From contig WMCF01000012.1 in the NCBI GenBank assembly GCA_009792885.1, forward strand, positions 12,141,447 to 12,205,446: 64,000 nt of DNA. The letters run 5' to 3'. Positions 1-11,735 of this stretch are shown in pieces. The first letter of the stretch is position 1, and each line of letters opens with the position of its first letter. The position numbers and the translations under genes are program-made. The notes under the pieces were generated by a model. The model worked only from the letters and a program-made list of their open reading frames with translations, did no database searches and was not told where the DNA came from. The DNA is from Eremophila alpestris peregrina (taxonomy: Eukaryota > Chordata > Aves > Passeriformes > Alaudidae).

Positions 1-1961
1 CTAATTTTTTAAATCCATTTTTTAGTTTAAAAAAATCATGTAAATTCAACACCCCACCCTCCCCCTCCCTAACTCTCCTCCAATTATTTGGGGACAAAAT
101 ACTTTAAGTTCTGAAAACTGTTTATTCTCTGTCAGTGTATTGCATATGTTTAACATCACAAAGGAGTTGCAGAACATCCCCTTTATTCTGGTTTGAAAGC
201 TATAAAATATATTTTCATTAGATAACCTCAGCAAAGCAAAACTAATAGTAAATTTCAAGAGGTCTAATTTTTATCTAATTTCTGAATTTTCTCACCCCTC
301 AAATGCAAATAATTTCCTCCAACTAGATAAAAAAAAAACTATTCTGCTGTATGAAAACAACATCAAAGATCTACATGTAGTAAAAAAACCCAACAAAACC
401 AAATAAAAACACCTGAATATAACCTACCAAGAAACTACCTCAGCATTTTTCCATCAATGAATGCTTTTCTTTCACTCTTTAAAGGCCTAATGACTTAGTT
501 CTGAGTTTGTAATTTCCAGGCCTCATTTCACTCAGTTGCATACAACACAGTCATTGATCAATGTGAAATTATATTTATTTCTACTGTGAATTTTTGAGTT
601 AAATCTTTAGATATGTTTTAAATTATGAAACCATTAATGGGCCAAATTTGAAATCTGCTGAGAACAGAGCACCCTGTGGCAGAAATGGTATCCCTAGATA
701 AACACAGGGACCACATCAATTGCCTTTTACCTTGTGATGCAATGAAAAAGGTAATGCTGTGGTCCATCTCCCTTCTCACAACCCAGACTATGGAGTTACC
801 CTGCTTTCAGGATTACAGCCTTACAACTCATCTTACGAGCTAAAATAGAACCCAGCTGCCATGCCACATGTGAATGAGAGCAGTTCTAGCTTCAGCTGCA
901 GCAGCCATTGTAGCTGTGGCAGATGAATGCAGAGCTGCTAACATCCAGGTGACAAGATGCTGTTTCTTTGTCCAGCCTGTACTCTCATGCAGATGTTTTC
1001 CAGCTGTTTTCAATTTAACAGAGAAAATATGGCTAATACTTGCTTTCCACATGACATAGGTGCAGTGGTCTGATTTTTGACTAAAATAAATACAATTTCT
1101 GTAAATGAAGCTTCACAGCTGTCAGGTCTGAGGCACTGGTTGCGAGAAGCTGTGGGCAGTAACTTTGGCATAGCTGTAACAGAAGAGGATGTGTGTTGAC
1201 AGCCTTGTTCCTCTGAAATAACATGGGAGGAATTTCAAGTAATCAAAATGGTAGAATTTAACCAGAGGAAAGCTCCCTGGAAGACTACAGAGCACCATTG
1301 CTGAGATAAAATGCTCTTGCCAAAATGCAACTTTGTTCTAAATTAGAAAAGAAAGAAAACGGGTGGAGGAGGGAAAAAGAGAGGGAATGTAAAGCCAACA
1401 ACAAGCAAACAAAGAATTAATGGTGCCTGAAAGAGTTCTAAGTACTGTAGAGCATTCTTGGGCAGAGTAAGATTGGAGTTAGTGATCTTTGGCAATCCCA
1501 TTGATTCTGATCTGGCATGGTTGATCTTATCTGTTTTAGACAGATAGCTAAGGTGTTTCACACAACCCTGTTGTCTTTATCATTTCAGCTAATTGCTCAT
1601 TCTTTATTGTAGTCCCAACTTTTATCACAAGGACAAAGCTACTATCAGTGCAGAAAAGTATATAAATAAGAGGGACTCAATCCACAATTAATTAGGGTAT
1701 GTCATGTAAGGAATTCCAATCTGCAATGAAAGACTAGCACACTAGTTCAAAGTGATACAGAGGCAAGATTCAGTTAAACATTTTCAAGACTACATTTTCC
1801 CGGGGAGGAAAACAATATTTTAAACCTGCTTTAGATTATGCTTATAAAATATTAGACCCAATGATGCTCTAAGTGCATTATATCTGTATCTACTCTACAG
1901 GGCAGAAATAGAGAAAAAGATGAGCAATTCAATAACAAAACAACAAGATCTGGTATACTTT
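1..1961. other. Unique AT-rich DNA, no gene seen
   Basis: I see no coding exon, RNA gene or recognisable transposon here. Open frames are at most about 70 codons and lack any protein signature. There are only short A-rich runs (for example near 330) and ordinary AT-rich sequence. An old, heavily diverged repeat cannot be excluded by eye. Confidence 0.6.
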
Positions 1962-2135
1962 TCATACAATCACAGAATAGGTAAGGCTGGAAAGGATCAC
2001 TGGAGGTCTTCTGGTCTAAGTTCCCTTCTCAAGCAGGATCCCCACATACTCAGGGTCATGATGAGTTAGATTTTGAGTCTCTCCAAAGAACGAGGCTCCA
2101 CAACCTGTCTGGGCAACCAGGAAATTTCAGTGAAA
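1962..2135 (-). mobile_element. CR1 LINE 3' end fragment
   Basis: Read on the minus strand this is the terminal part of a CR1 non-LTR retrotransposon. The plus strand starts with the complement of the CR1 tail (CACAGAATAG), then passes through blocks matching the usual 3' UTR order: the 'ggctggaaaggatcactggagg' block, the 'caggatcccca' block and the 'acaacctgtctgggcaac' block. Only about 170 bp remains, so it is a 5'-truncated, non-coding relic. Divergence is visible throughout, which suggests an old insertion. The exact inner boundary is uncertain by a few tens of bases. Confidence 0.85.
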
Positions 2136-2639
2136 ACTGTAAACCCATGAATCACCTCAACAGTCAAACAAAATCTAATGGGTTTTTAGTACTATTGCTT
2201 GAAGACCTATTTCACAGAAAAAAAAACTTGTTGAAATATGAATTTATACATTTCATATTAAAATTGAAAGGTAAGTCTACAGGAAAACTAATAGTGAAAG
2301 AGAATGAGGTGTAAGGTGTGAATTTCTAAAATAACAATGTTGAGAATTTTACATAGTTCTCCTGGAAAATTAAATGAAATTAAGATAAAAAGGGAAAAAA
2401 AATATATAACTTCTATTATAAAGAGAAATCTAGGGTAAAGAAATGAGTCCGCAAGTCTGCTTTCCCCACTATATTTCTAGGAAAAAACAAGAAACCCAAA
2501 CAACAAGAAACCCAACAAAACTCTCAAATTAAAATTAAAAAATGGAAGATAATAAAAAAGAAAAGACAGATCATGTCTTGGTTTTTTTTTTTTTAACTGA
2601 GGTAAAAAATTAGAGGTCAACTATTCAGTCCAAAAGTAA
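2136..2639. other. AT-rich spacer between CR1 fragments
   Basis: This is A-rich unique-looking DNA with a T run near 2581-2594. I see no gene and no confident repeat. Confidence 0.55.
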
Positions 2640-3005
2640 GACATTATTTATTTTCTCCTGCCAGTAAGCTGCAGCATAGTCCAGGGTTCAGTAATGTGTC
2701 CTGTTTAACATCTTCATTAAACACCTCGAGCCTCCAGCCTGAAATGCAGCTCTGGATTTCACAAGACTTTTAAGCACAAAGAGAAACACTGGAGGTTTCT
2801 CTGAAGTTAAGGAAACACTTGTTCATGGTGAGCATGACTGAGCCCTGGCATAGGCTGTCCCAAGGCGTGGTGTCTCCATCTTTGGAGATGCTCAGAAGCC
2901 AGCTGAATATGGTCCTGAACAATTGACTCTGGGTGGCCTTGCTTGAGCAGTGGAGCTTAGACCAGAGGGCCTCCAGAGGGCCCTCCCAAACTCAGTATAA
3001 CAACC
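2640..3005 (+). mobile_element. CR1 LINE 3' region, internally deleted
   Basis: The plus strand shows CR1 3' blocks in order. Near 2698-2728 a stretch resembles the 'cctgtttaacatcttcatta' part of the reverse-transcriptase coding end. It is followed directly by 3' UTR blocks: 'ataggctgtcccaaggcgtgg' (about 2850), 'ctccatctttggagatgctcagaagcc' (about 2875) and 'gggtggccttgcttgagcag' (about 2931). Sequence normally between these parts is missing, so the copy carries an internal deletion. No open frame survives. The terminal ATTCTATG-type repeat is not clearly present. Confidence 0.85.
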
Positions 3006-4323
3006 TTCTATTATTTACAGAATTTATAGAATTCTAATATTTATATATTTATAACCCATTATAAATAAAATTTTAAAAATTATTACTCAATTGATATGAT
3101 TTTTGAACAAGCTAAGTTTTAATAGAGTATTTAGACTTACAATATATGTGAAAATTGGCAGCATTTTGAAGATACATCTACATTTGTATTCTGAAACTTT
3201 GTTCAGAAAAATGCTTTTCTGTGGTAGTATCAAAAAATGTTATGTTACAGGCTAATGTAAAAAAATTTAAACTGCCAAATTAAGAGTTGTGTTCATGGAA
3301 TACAGTCATTAATTCAGTCTTCCCTTTTGGAACAACTCAAACCATCCCTTTCTGCACTTACATAATATCATAAACACACAAAGCTCACACGGGAGATTGG
3401 AGTAGAAGCCAGCAGTAGGAGCATTATCCAAGCAATTGGTGGAAAGCATTACGTCAGAGGATATAGATAACAAACCCTAAGACTTTAGCCCACAAAGATA
3501 TATTGCAAGATATTCTGTTTGGTGCCATAATGATGTTTTGTTTCTTCATGTTGACTTTCTTATGTCATAGGGATACAACTGTGGTGGCTTTGTCACAGCT
3601 AGGAAGCCCCCTTCAAATATCCCAGTCATTTCCCTTCATCTGGATGGGGAAGAGAGTAAGAAGGGCAAAAATTAAAAAACTTATGGGTCAGGAAAAGGAC
3701 AATTTATCCAGTGGAGGAAAAAAAAAAAGACTAACAAGGAAGAAAAATTGTGGGAGAAGTGAGACAAAAGGAATCGTTTTGTACTAAATGAGTGAATAAC
3801 AATGCTCAGCTACTCCGGGAGTAACTTGGACCCCAGTCCCCTTCCTAATTTTGTCAATTTTATGTCAGAAACTAAACTAATATCACAGAGTTCTTTTTGT
3901 GAATTCAGGTTAGCTTTTTATTCTTTTTTGTGAATTCAGGTTAGCTGTCCCAGCTGCATCCCCTCCCAGCCTCCTGCCCATCCCCAGCCTACTTGCTAGC
4001 CAAACAGAGTGCGAAACATGTTGTGAAAGCACTGTTCAGCAACAGCTGAAAACATGCATGTGTTATCAACACAGTTTTGGTCACAAAAACAAAACAAACA
4101 CCATGAGATCAGCAGAAAAATGCAGCAAATTAATCTGTCCCAGCAAAACTGTGGCTGCTTCGCTGTCTGATACTCTTGCAGCAACCAATGGGTAGGCACA
4201 ACTACACTATCAAGAGAAGGACAAAAGGGGGAAGGAGGAAGGGAAAGTAGAAGAAAGAAGAAAATAAATAAAGAGGAAAAAACTGAGGAGGAAAAGGGGG
4301 GAAAGGACAGGAAATCCAAAAGC
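3006..4323. other. Unique AT-rich DNA with a short local duplication
   Basis: No gene is supported. A 94-codon open frame at 3503-3787 (+) has no recognisable domain and ends in a low-complexity lysine/arginine-rich stretch, so I treat it as chance. Near 3010-3070 there is an AT-rich block of mixed TTTATA repeats. A 25-bp local duplication near 3891-3946 is listed separately. Confidence 0.55.
3891..3946. repeat. Local direct duplication, ~25 bp, two copies
   Basis: The word TTCTTTTTGTGAATTCAGGT, continuing with TAGCT, occurs at 3891-3915 and again at 3921-3946. The second copy has one extra T in its T run. The copies lie about 30 bp apart, which suggests replication slippage or a short tandem duplication. 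Confidence 0.9.
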
Positions 4324-4518
4324 GGGAAAGGGAAAAGGGAAAAGTGAAAGGGAAAGGGAAAGAGGGAAAGGGAAAGNNNNNNNNNNNNNNNNNNNNNNNN
4401 NNNNNNNNNNNNNNNNNNNNNAAGGGAAAGGGAAAGGGAAAGGGAAAGGGAAAGGGAAAGGGAAAGGGAAAGGGAAAGGGAAAGGGAAAGGGAAAGGGAA
4501 AGGGAAAGGGAAAGGGAA
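4324..4518. repeat. (GGGAAA)n hexamer microsatellite, interrupted by an assembly gap
   Basis: The plus strand is a nearly pure GGGAAA repeat with a few imperfect units at its left edge (GGGAAAA, GTGAAA, GAGGGAAA). The strand is all purine except for one T. Open frames over it (Ser-Leu on minus, Gly-Lys on plus, up to 188 codons) are products of the repeat and not genes. The gap inside it implies the true length is unknown. Long purine mirror repeats of this kind can form triplex (H-DNA) structures and stall polymerases, which would fit the gap. Confidence 0.97.
4377..4421. other. Assembly gap (45 N)
   Basis: A run of 45 undetermined bases sits inside the GGGAAA array. The same repeat flanks both sides, so the missing sequence is most likely more of that repeat, of unknown length. 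Confidence 0.99.
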
Positions 4519-5496
4519 GCTTCTTCAATAATTCCAAGAATTTTTTTGAAAAAAATATACAAATAATTTCCTTTTAAAACTGGAACCAGAAAGAGGCTGA
4601 GAGCTGTTTTCTCAAATACCTTAAATTGTACTTGTTAATCTCTAAAAAGACATGCCCATTTTAATGTTGGGATAGTTTTCTTACTGTTTTGATTTTGCTG
4701 TTGGTATTCCAGTAAACATATTTGCAAGTTTCCTTTTAAGAATGAGCTAGGATTCTGCAAAACAATAAAAACATCTACATCTCATTATCTACCATGTCTT
4801 GCATAGAATGAGACAAAAAATTAGAGTACAAGTTTATTGCAAGTATAAACTTGGTTAAGGAAGCATCAAAAATTATCTCGTATAATTATTTCTATATTTA
4901 AGAGGAAATTATTTAAAGATTCATCTTCTGTAGCTCAACATTTTTAATACAATTTGATTCTCTGTATTTTGAAGTTTTCCTTTTACATGTCTTCTATGAG
5001 ATTTGAAACAGCTTTTTCAGTCGTTCATCTGATGCACATATTCAGTGTGTTGCTGGTCACTTTTCCTCACCAAAGTTCTCATAGCATTTTATTGTTTACT
5101 TTCACAGCTTTTCTTTCATGTTCCAGATTTCAAATTCAATATGACTTTTTCTGTTAGGAAGAGATGATGTTATTACAAGGCACCCTCTGTGTGTTCCCCT
5201 GTTGAGGTTTGGAAGAACATTCATGGTATGCCCTCAATAGCACTAGCGAGAAACCTGACCAGCTTTCCTGACTGGAGCAGCTTGACATCAGTATGGTCAG
5301 AAACACCAAAGGGTTATAGTCCTGCACAAGCTAATCAAGAGTAGGGCTGATCTCCTACTGGCACCCCTTACATAACCTCTTTTTTTTTTTTTCCCAAAAC
5401 AGAAATATTTCTAAATTTTCAACATTCTTACTCTTGTAATTTCCTAGATAAACACACCACCTTTTTTATTCTTCTTCAACTACTTTAATACCTCTG

Positions 5497-5498
<2 letters not shown>
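4519..5498. other. Unique AT-rich DNA, no gene seen
   Basis: Open frames here are below 70 codons and show no domain. I see no confident repeat apart from short T runs near 5380-5391. Confidence 0.55.

Positions 5499-5561
<63 letters not shown>
5499..5561. repeat. Long poly-T tract (63 bp, one interruption)
   Basis: Positions 5499-5561 are T except for a single C at 5528. This could be a plain mononucleotide microsatellite or the A tail of an old minus-strand retrocopy. I found no AATAAA on the minus strand just before the tract and no obvious target-site duplication, so the retrocopy reading is weak. Confidence 0.95.
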
Positions 5562-5562
<1 letters not shown>

Positions 5563-6686
5563 AGCTTAGGTTGCCTTGGTAGTCTCTGTTTAGCTTGCAA
5601 ACCACCACGTTCTTGTCCGCTTTCTTGTAATCACACTATTAGCTGATTAGTATAACTAGATGGCTAAGATTAGGTGTCTACTGTGATATCAGGAGCATGT
5701 CTGTGATATCAGGAGCATCTGGCAGTTTCTCATGTTGTTATCTAGCTAGAGTAGCCATATAGTCAGGGCAGACACCTTTTTTTATTATTTAATAGCTCTG
5801 ACAAAGTGTCTGATACTGTGTTCTGCTGTCTTCCAGAGCCTGAAGCAGCTACTGAACAATTATCTGCCATACTTTAACCCCAGCTGACAACTAAGTACCA
5901 TGCAGACATTCACTCACCATCCCTGCCCCCTCTGAATTTCAGTGTCAAGTCATCTCTTTCTCACAGTTCTGCTTCTCACCAGAATTGACAGGGATAAAAT
6001 GCCTGCAATGCCTCAGGCCATTCAGATATAATTCCTGAGAAAGTCAGTGAAAGTCTTTGTTTAACCATAATTCACATCATTTTGGCCAGGAGTGTAGTAG
6101 ATTGTAATTTATTTAGAACAGGATTCTCTTGTCAAAGGGGTACTTCCTCCTAGAGAGGTGGATCATTTTTCTTTTCTTGTTTGGAAGTAGAGAACAAGGT
6201 AGAGAACAATATGCAATCAAGAAAAACAAACAAATAAACTCAAATATATTTTCTCAGGCTACTAGTACTAAGTTCAAGAATGACCCCACATCACTGAAGT
6301 AAGCTTTGCAGCTGTATTAAGTGCTTTCAATGATGGGAACACCAGGAGGGACAGTGACAAATAATTTGTCTATAGTTCATTGTCTCTCTCTCTAGGATGG
6401 GTAGAATAGTGCATGAAAGAAGTGTTATTGCAGTGTTTTGGTGGCTGTAAGGCTTCCTGATTTGCACTGCTTCAGCTCCTGTGGCTTGAAGCAGGGTCAA
6501 TTCATGTCTGTTTGGGGCTACCTCTGTAGAAATGATTTCAAGGTCTCTTTCAGGGAATAGCCAATTACAAAAATTTTTTGTATCTTACAAAATTTTTTGA
6601 CAAGCACTTGTTCAAAGTGATCTGTTATGCAGTGAAAGCAGTATGTCAAGAGCAGAAAACAAATGCAAAAATGTTTTAACAATAAT
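5562..6686. other. Unique DNA, no gene seen
   Basis: No coding exon or RNA gene is recognised. The stretch holds a 2 x 20-bp tandem duplication (5681-5720) and otherwise ordinary mixed sequence. Confidence 0.55.
5681..5720. repeat. Tandem duplication, 2 x 20 bp
   Basis: The 20-bp unit beginning CTGTGATATCAGGAGCAT is present twice head to tail at 5681-5700 and 5701-5720, with one mismatch (GT versus CT at the unit end). Such near-identity suggests a recent slippage duplication. Confidence 0.95.
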
Positions 6687-6990
6687 CACAAAATCACAGA
6701 ATGGATCTGGTTGGAAGGCAGCTGGGCTAGTCAGCTCATCCAGCCTCCCTGCTAAAGCAAGGTCATTCCAGAGCACACTGCACAGGATTGCATCCAGATG
6801 GCTTTTTTAATATCTCCAGTGAAGGACACTCTACGGCCCCTCTGGGAAATCTGTGTCAGTGCTTGGTCAATCCCACATTAAAGAAGTACTTCCTCATATT
6901 AAGGTGGAACTTCCTGTGTATCAGTTTCTGCCCATTGGCTCTTGTCCTATTGCTTGGCACCAATGAGAAGAGTGTGGCTCCATCTTTTTG
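6687..6990 (-). mobile_element. CR1 LINE 3' end fragment
   Basis: This is a clear minus-strand CR1 tail of about 300 bp. Starting from the complement of the terminal repeat (AATCACAGAATGGATCTGGT), the plus strand runs through the standard blocks: 'ggttggaaggcagctgggc', 'tcatccagcctccctgctaaagcaaggtc', 'ttgcatccagatggctttt', 'atctccagtgaaggacactc', 'ttcctcatattaaggtggaacttcctgt', and ends near 'tgaga-agagtgtggctccatc'. The 67-codon frame at 6788-6991 (+) is antisense to CR1 and not a gene. This is one of the better-preserved CR1 tails in the window. Confidence 0.93.
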
Positions 6991-9596
6991 ACACTCTCCT
7001 TTCACATACATTGTTATTGTTGTGTCCACAAAAAAACATAAAGAATTTTATTTTTATGTTATAAAAGAGATTCTTGTGACTGGAAACAAATTATTTAAAT
7101 CTTCATGTGACAGTATGAAAAAATAATGAAAGAAAAACAAATAATTTCCAAACAGTGTTTAACGTTAGGGGCAGAGATATTCTTTACTCTGGGATTTTAG
7201 AAGAATACAGGAAGGAACCAACCAGTAAGAGAAATACTTGTCTGTTATTTCTTTAAAGATATACTTGTTATAATATTTTTCTAATTTTGTTTTTTTAAGT
7301 TTTAGGTTTTAAAGTTTAAAACAAAAAACATAGCTGTTAACAAATTGGCAATTCATTTTCAGTTCTGAAAGAAGAAAAGATTAAGGAGGTTTTAGAGCCC
7401 GTGGAGTTACTGACTAATGTCTTATATTAAAATATATCACAGTACTGAGGCACGAGAAGTAATCAGCCTATATGCTCCATAGCATAGTGGGTAGTCAGGA
7501 GTCAGACAGGCCTGACATAATTATTCTTGGATTACCTTTTCACAAAGCACTTTGTCACAACTGATAGAATGGTATTTATGTGGCAGTTTCTGGTAGAGCC
7601 ATTGTCTCCCATCTGACTGACAAAATCTGATGGTGCTCACACAGGGACTGAGGGCATCGATATCATCCTGACAGGATTTCTACACTTCTGTCAGTGGCAA
7701 TTTTGATTCCCTATGTTCTCGAACTATGACCAGAATGACATCTGCTATATCTTGGTGACAGTTTACTGGCATTCTCTGATGATGAACATTAGTTTTGACC
7801 ACTTTGGCTGTGGTTTAGATTTTCAAGACCTGGGAGGATGATTTTTTTTTTGAGGATTTAGCAATGTGTCAACACACTAGCGCAATAAATATTTAACCAA
7901 ATTTCACCTCAAGATTTTTTTAAGTAAATACTAAAAATTAGACCCCTACTACCCAGTGGCCATCTACTTTACCACATGAGCCATGAGCCCTCTTTGCAGT
8001 TTGCTTAGAAGACAGACATTTCCTGCTTTTGTAGCAGTATTGGAGTGTTTTGAGATTCTCCTTCTGTGGCTTGAGATTGTCCTTTCAGGGAAACAAATTC
8101 AACTGTCTTTATCAAACTAAATTACTCTAAACTGTACTAAACACATTGCATGGTATCTGGGATGGGTGAGTTGTCAAGAACATTTTAACACGGCTGAAAT
8201 TCTCCTTTCTTCCCCCACTTCCCCCAAGAACATAGCACTTTATGAAATACATACTTCCAAAAAACATGCTGATGTTTTTATCAGCCCAGCAAGAAGATGT
8301 CCATGCTAGCCAAGTACAGGCAGACTGTGTTTCTCCAGTTAAGCTATTATTGCAAGTAAAGAACAGAATTACTGTTTCCTTACAGCTTATCAGCTGGGTT
8401 ACCCTTGATTTCCACTTCTTGGAAGTGCTGACTCAGGATCACTGTAGTGAAGTATGGTGAGAATCTCACAGCCATTATGCTGAAAGGCTGACATAATGTT
8501 GCATATATATTTTTTATGCTTACTAATATAATACATTATGACTATTTCAGTAGACTTGATTTGTAGCAGAGCTTAATAAACGCTGGGACCTTTGCTATCT
8601 ATTCACAGTTACAGAGAAATTGTGTGTACTGGGAGGTAACTGCATGCCTTAATAAATAACCTTATAAAAGTTAAAAGTCAGCATTTACTGTAGTGGCTAA
8701 AATAAAATCTTGTTAGTGTAGTGCTGCTGTGTTGTAGGGTTAACTGCATTTTTTCCAATGTGGAGCTAAAATTGGATTGTTAGTTTTATACTGGCAGAAG
8801 AGCTGAGCAATCTGTGGATGACATTAAGGCATTTTATACAGTCTACTGGCTGCAGTAGGTACTGGAGTCAGAGTTTATTCGAGAACTGGCATGTTTTTCT
8901 GAAGCATTCCATTTCATGGGTGGCAGATCACATTGCAATACGCTGCTTAAGACACTTCAACGTCTTGCACTGTGATATGTCAGCATATGGTAGAAAGCTG
9001 CATTTCATCACATGAATTGTTGTAATGTTTTCTGAAACATAGCATGAAGAAAAGTTTTGTGACAACTCACTTACCCATTAAGTGCTAGTATCAGATTTGT
9101 AATCAAACACGAAGACAAGAGCAGACAGTATCATGGTTCATCAAGTAGTATAATTATTTCTGAATACCAGACACACCTCTGGAATCAGTGAACTATTTCC
9201 CTTTTTCTTCCTTTGACTTTCATTTATGGCTATGGGTATCAAAAGTGACAGCTGATGGAACAAATATTTCTGTTTATGTTGTTTATAGTATTAGTATAAT
9301 TAGTGGCATCAGTCATAATAAACAAGCACAGCATGCAGCAGTGACACTTCTGCCATTAAACAACACTAATGCAGAAGCATAAAGTGAAGTGAAGAACACT
9401 GTATCCAAAGCTGGCTGAAAGCAGTTTCTTAAATCTATGTACGTATGCAAGTTTCTGTACTATACATGAGTGTCAAATGTTCTGAACAACTCCCCTATGA
9501 TTCAACCATATATTATGACTGTTGCATTTCCTGACAACCATGCTATTTATACTTATTAACATCTATATACATATACAAGTACCAAAAATGTACATT
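6991..9596. other. Unique AT-rich DNA, no gene seen
   Basis: About 2.6 kb without a recognisable gene or repeat. Open frames reach only about 72 codons (8242-8460, 8818-9015) and show no domain, signal peptide or codon pattern that would set them apart from chance. Confidence 0.55.
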
Positions 9597-9626
9597 TTAT
9601 ATATATATATAGAGAGAGAGAGAGAC
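9597..9626. repeat. (TA)n-(GA)n compound microsatellite
   Basis: A TA dinucleotide run to about 9610 passes directly into a GA run to about 9625, followed by degenerate GAGACA/GACAGAG sequence to about 9660. Confidence 0.9.
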
Positions 9627-11605
9627 ACAGAGACGGTGACAGAGGGAAATAGAGATATAGATCTGTAATATAGCATATTATAATATAAATGACATTTGCT
9701 TTTTTGGGTTGTTTTGGTAGTGATTTGTAGTTGTCAGTGCTGGATGAAGACTAGATTTTTCTTTTTGTCCTCAGGTCTTTGAGTAATTATCCCAGAGGTG
9801 ATCCAGTTTCAGTCAATCCAATTATCTGGGAGACAAAGCAGCCACAAGCATCTATACAGATAGCAACACAATGCAGCCACACATGAGTTTAATACTATTT
9901 TTGTAAGCCTGGGTAGACACTATGCAAAAAGGTCAACAGAAAAAGAAAATCCAAAAATAGTACTCCCCTCTTTTACAAACGCCTGTGCCTGCACTCACAA
10001 ATTACATACATGTCAAAGAGGATTTCGCTTCAGGTTTTCTGAAGTGTACCCTTTCTTGTAGTGGGCAGGAAAATTGCATGTCTTTATACAACTAATTTAC
10101 ATGCAACGTGAGATGACACCAACAGAATATCACACAAGTTGATAATTCCTTACTGATATATGTTAAATGCCTTGATGGAGAGTTCTATGCAGACAGATGT
10201 ACAGAAAACCAAAGTACCATTAATAGCTCCATTTTGCACATCTTGGTTGTTGGTTTTTTTGTCCACTCAAGCATAGGTCAGGATCTGTCTAAACTTTGAA
10301 ATTCTTCTCAGAAAAGAAATAACTGACTCTAAATTGTCTGGAAGAGGGGAATTTCGTGTGGTAGGGGTTTTCATTGTTGCTTCTGAGTTGTAACTGTTTT
10401 TCTGCAGGCCACTGAAGTGTTAAGATACTGCTTTCTGCCATCTCTGAAAATATTTAGAAAGAAACTGTTTTACAAATCATATTCTGTCACCTAAGAGCAT
10501 TTAAAATTATTCTAAGAGGCATTCATGCATGATGAAACTATGGAAAATTAACCTTCCCTGCCAAAGCTTTGCAGCGCTTATCTCTGCCACCTTTTGACAT
10601 GAAGTGTGAAAATACAGGACATGAAATGCTTAGTTAAAAATGGATGTTGTCAATGTACAAGTAATTGACAACATCTTTGGGTTAATGACTGCTCATCCAC
10701 CTGTTGCTATTTTTGGCAGCTGTCAGCAAAATTATAAAACAACTTTGAAAGAAAATATGCATTGTGTGTTCTTTGGCAAAATATTATCAGCCATAAAGTA
10801 TCAAGCAATTAAATAAATCTAATCTGCAAGGATAATTTAGATTTCGACTGGAGTGCAGATTAGAAGGTTTGGAAATTTTCAGTTTTAGGGAAAAATGTAG
10901 CTGTTTTCCCTTTTGTTTATGCCCTCTTGTCCCTTCAGTCCTGGAAAAAAAAAAAAAAGAAGAGCTGCATGATGTCAGTTTACACATGAGGATCTTTGAG
11001 CCAGAAAAAAAAAACAGTCAAAAACCCTCATATTATACCTCAAAGTCATTCCCATTGGGATTCTAGAGGCTAGTCAGCTGCAGATGACTGTATAAAAAGT
11101 GGGAAGAAACTTAAGCTCTGGGATGTCCCTCTATAAGCAGAAGTAACTTTACCTTTGGGCTCAGGACAAGAAATAATGGGACATGCCACTAGAGCATTAA
11201 AAGTCAATCTATGCCAATTTTGTTTTTCTCCAGAGTTATTTGTTTCTTATTTTGTATCTATAAATAGAAAATAAGAAACGAAGCAATTCACAGGTATGAC
11301 ATGTTATGGCATTGTCCCTGTATATTGTCTGTGGGATGAATGTCATTGATTCACTGCAGGTATAAGATTGCAATATTGGAAGGTAAAGTGATTTTCAGTC
11401 ACTTTGCTTCCAGTGATGTAAAGAAGGCTTGCATACTTAAACATTGTCCCAACATGACAATAAAATATAGGAATTCAAAAATTCCACAGGGAAAAAAAAA
11501 CAACATCCTTGTCATGTGTATAAAATATGGCTTTTACTACTGAAGAACACTTTCGCATTTTTCCTAGCACATAGACATCAGTCCCAGTCATTATAGCTGC
11601 TTTTT
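9627..11605. other. Unique AT-rich DNA, no gene seen
   Basis: No gene or confident repeat is visible. There are short A runs near 10946-10959 and 11005-11013. Open frames at 10787-11066 overlap such runs and have no domain. Confidence 0.55.
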
Positions 11606-11735
11606 GGTTTTGTTTTTTTTTTGGGTTTTTTTTGGTTTGGTTTCTTTTTGCTTTGGTTGGTTTTTTTTTTTTTTTTTGTTTTGTTTTTTTTTTGGGTTTT
11701 TTTTGGTTTGGTTTCTTTTTGCTTTGGTTTTGATT
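11606..11735. repeat. Duplicated T/G-rich unit, two copies ~71 bp apart
   Basis: A block of about 50 bp, reading GGTTTTG then a T run, GGG, a T run, GGTTTGGTTTC, TTTTTGCTTTGGTT, occurs from about 11606 and again from about 11678. The GGG marker lies at 11623 and 11694, giving a period of 71 bp. The copies are almost identical and are separated by a T tract. This is a tandem duplication of low-complexity sequence. Confidence 0.9.

Noticed and set aside
3996..4577. Open frames of 77-188 codons encoding Ser-Leu, Phe-Pro or Gly-Lys repeats.
   Set aside because: They are translations of the GGGAAA microsatellite and run through undetermined bases.
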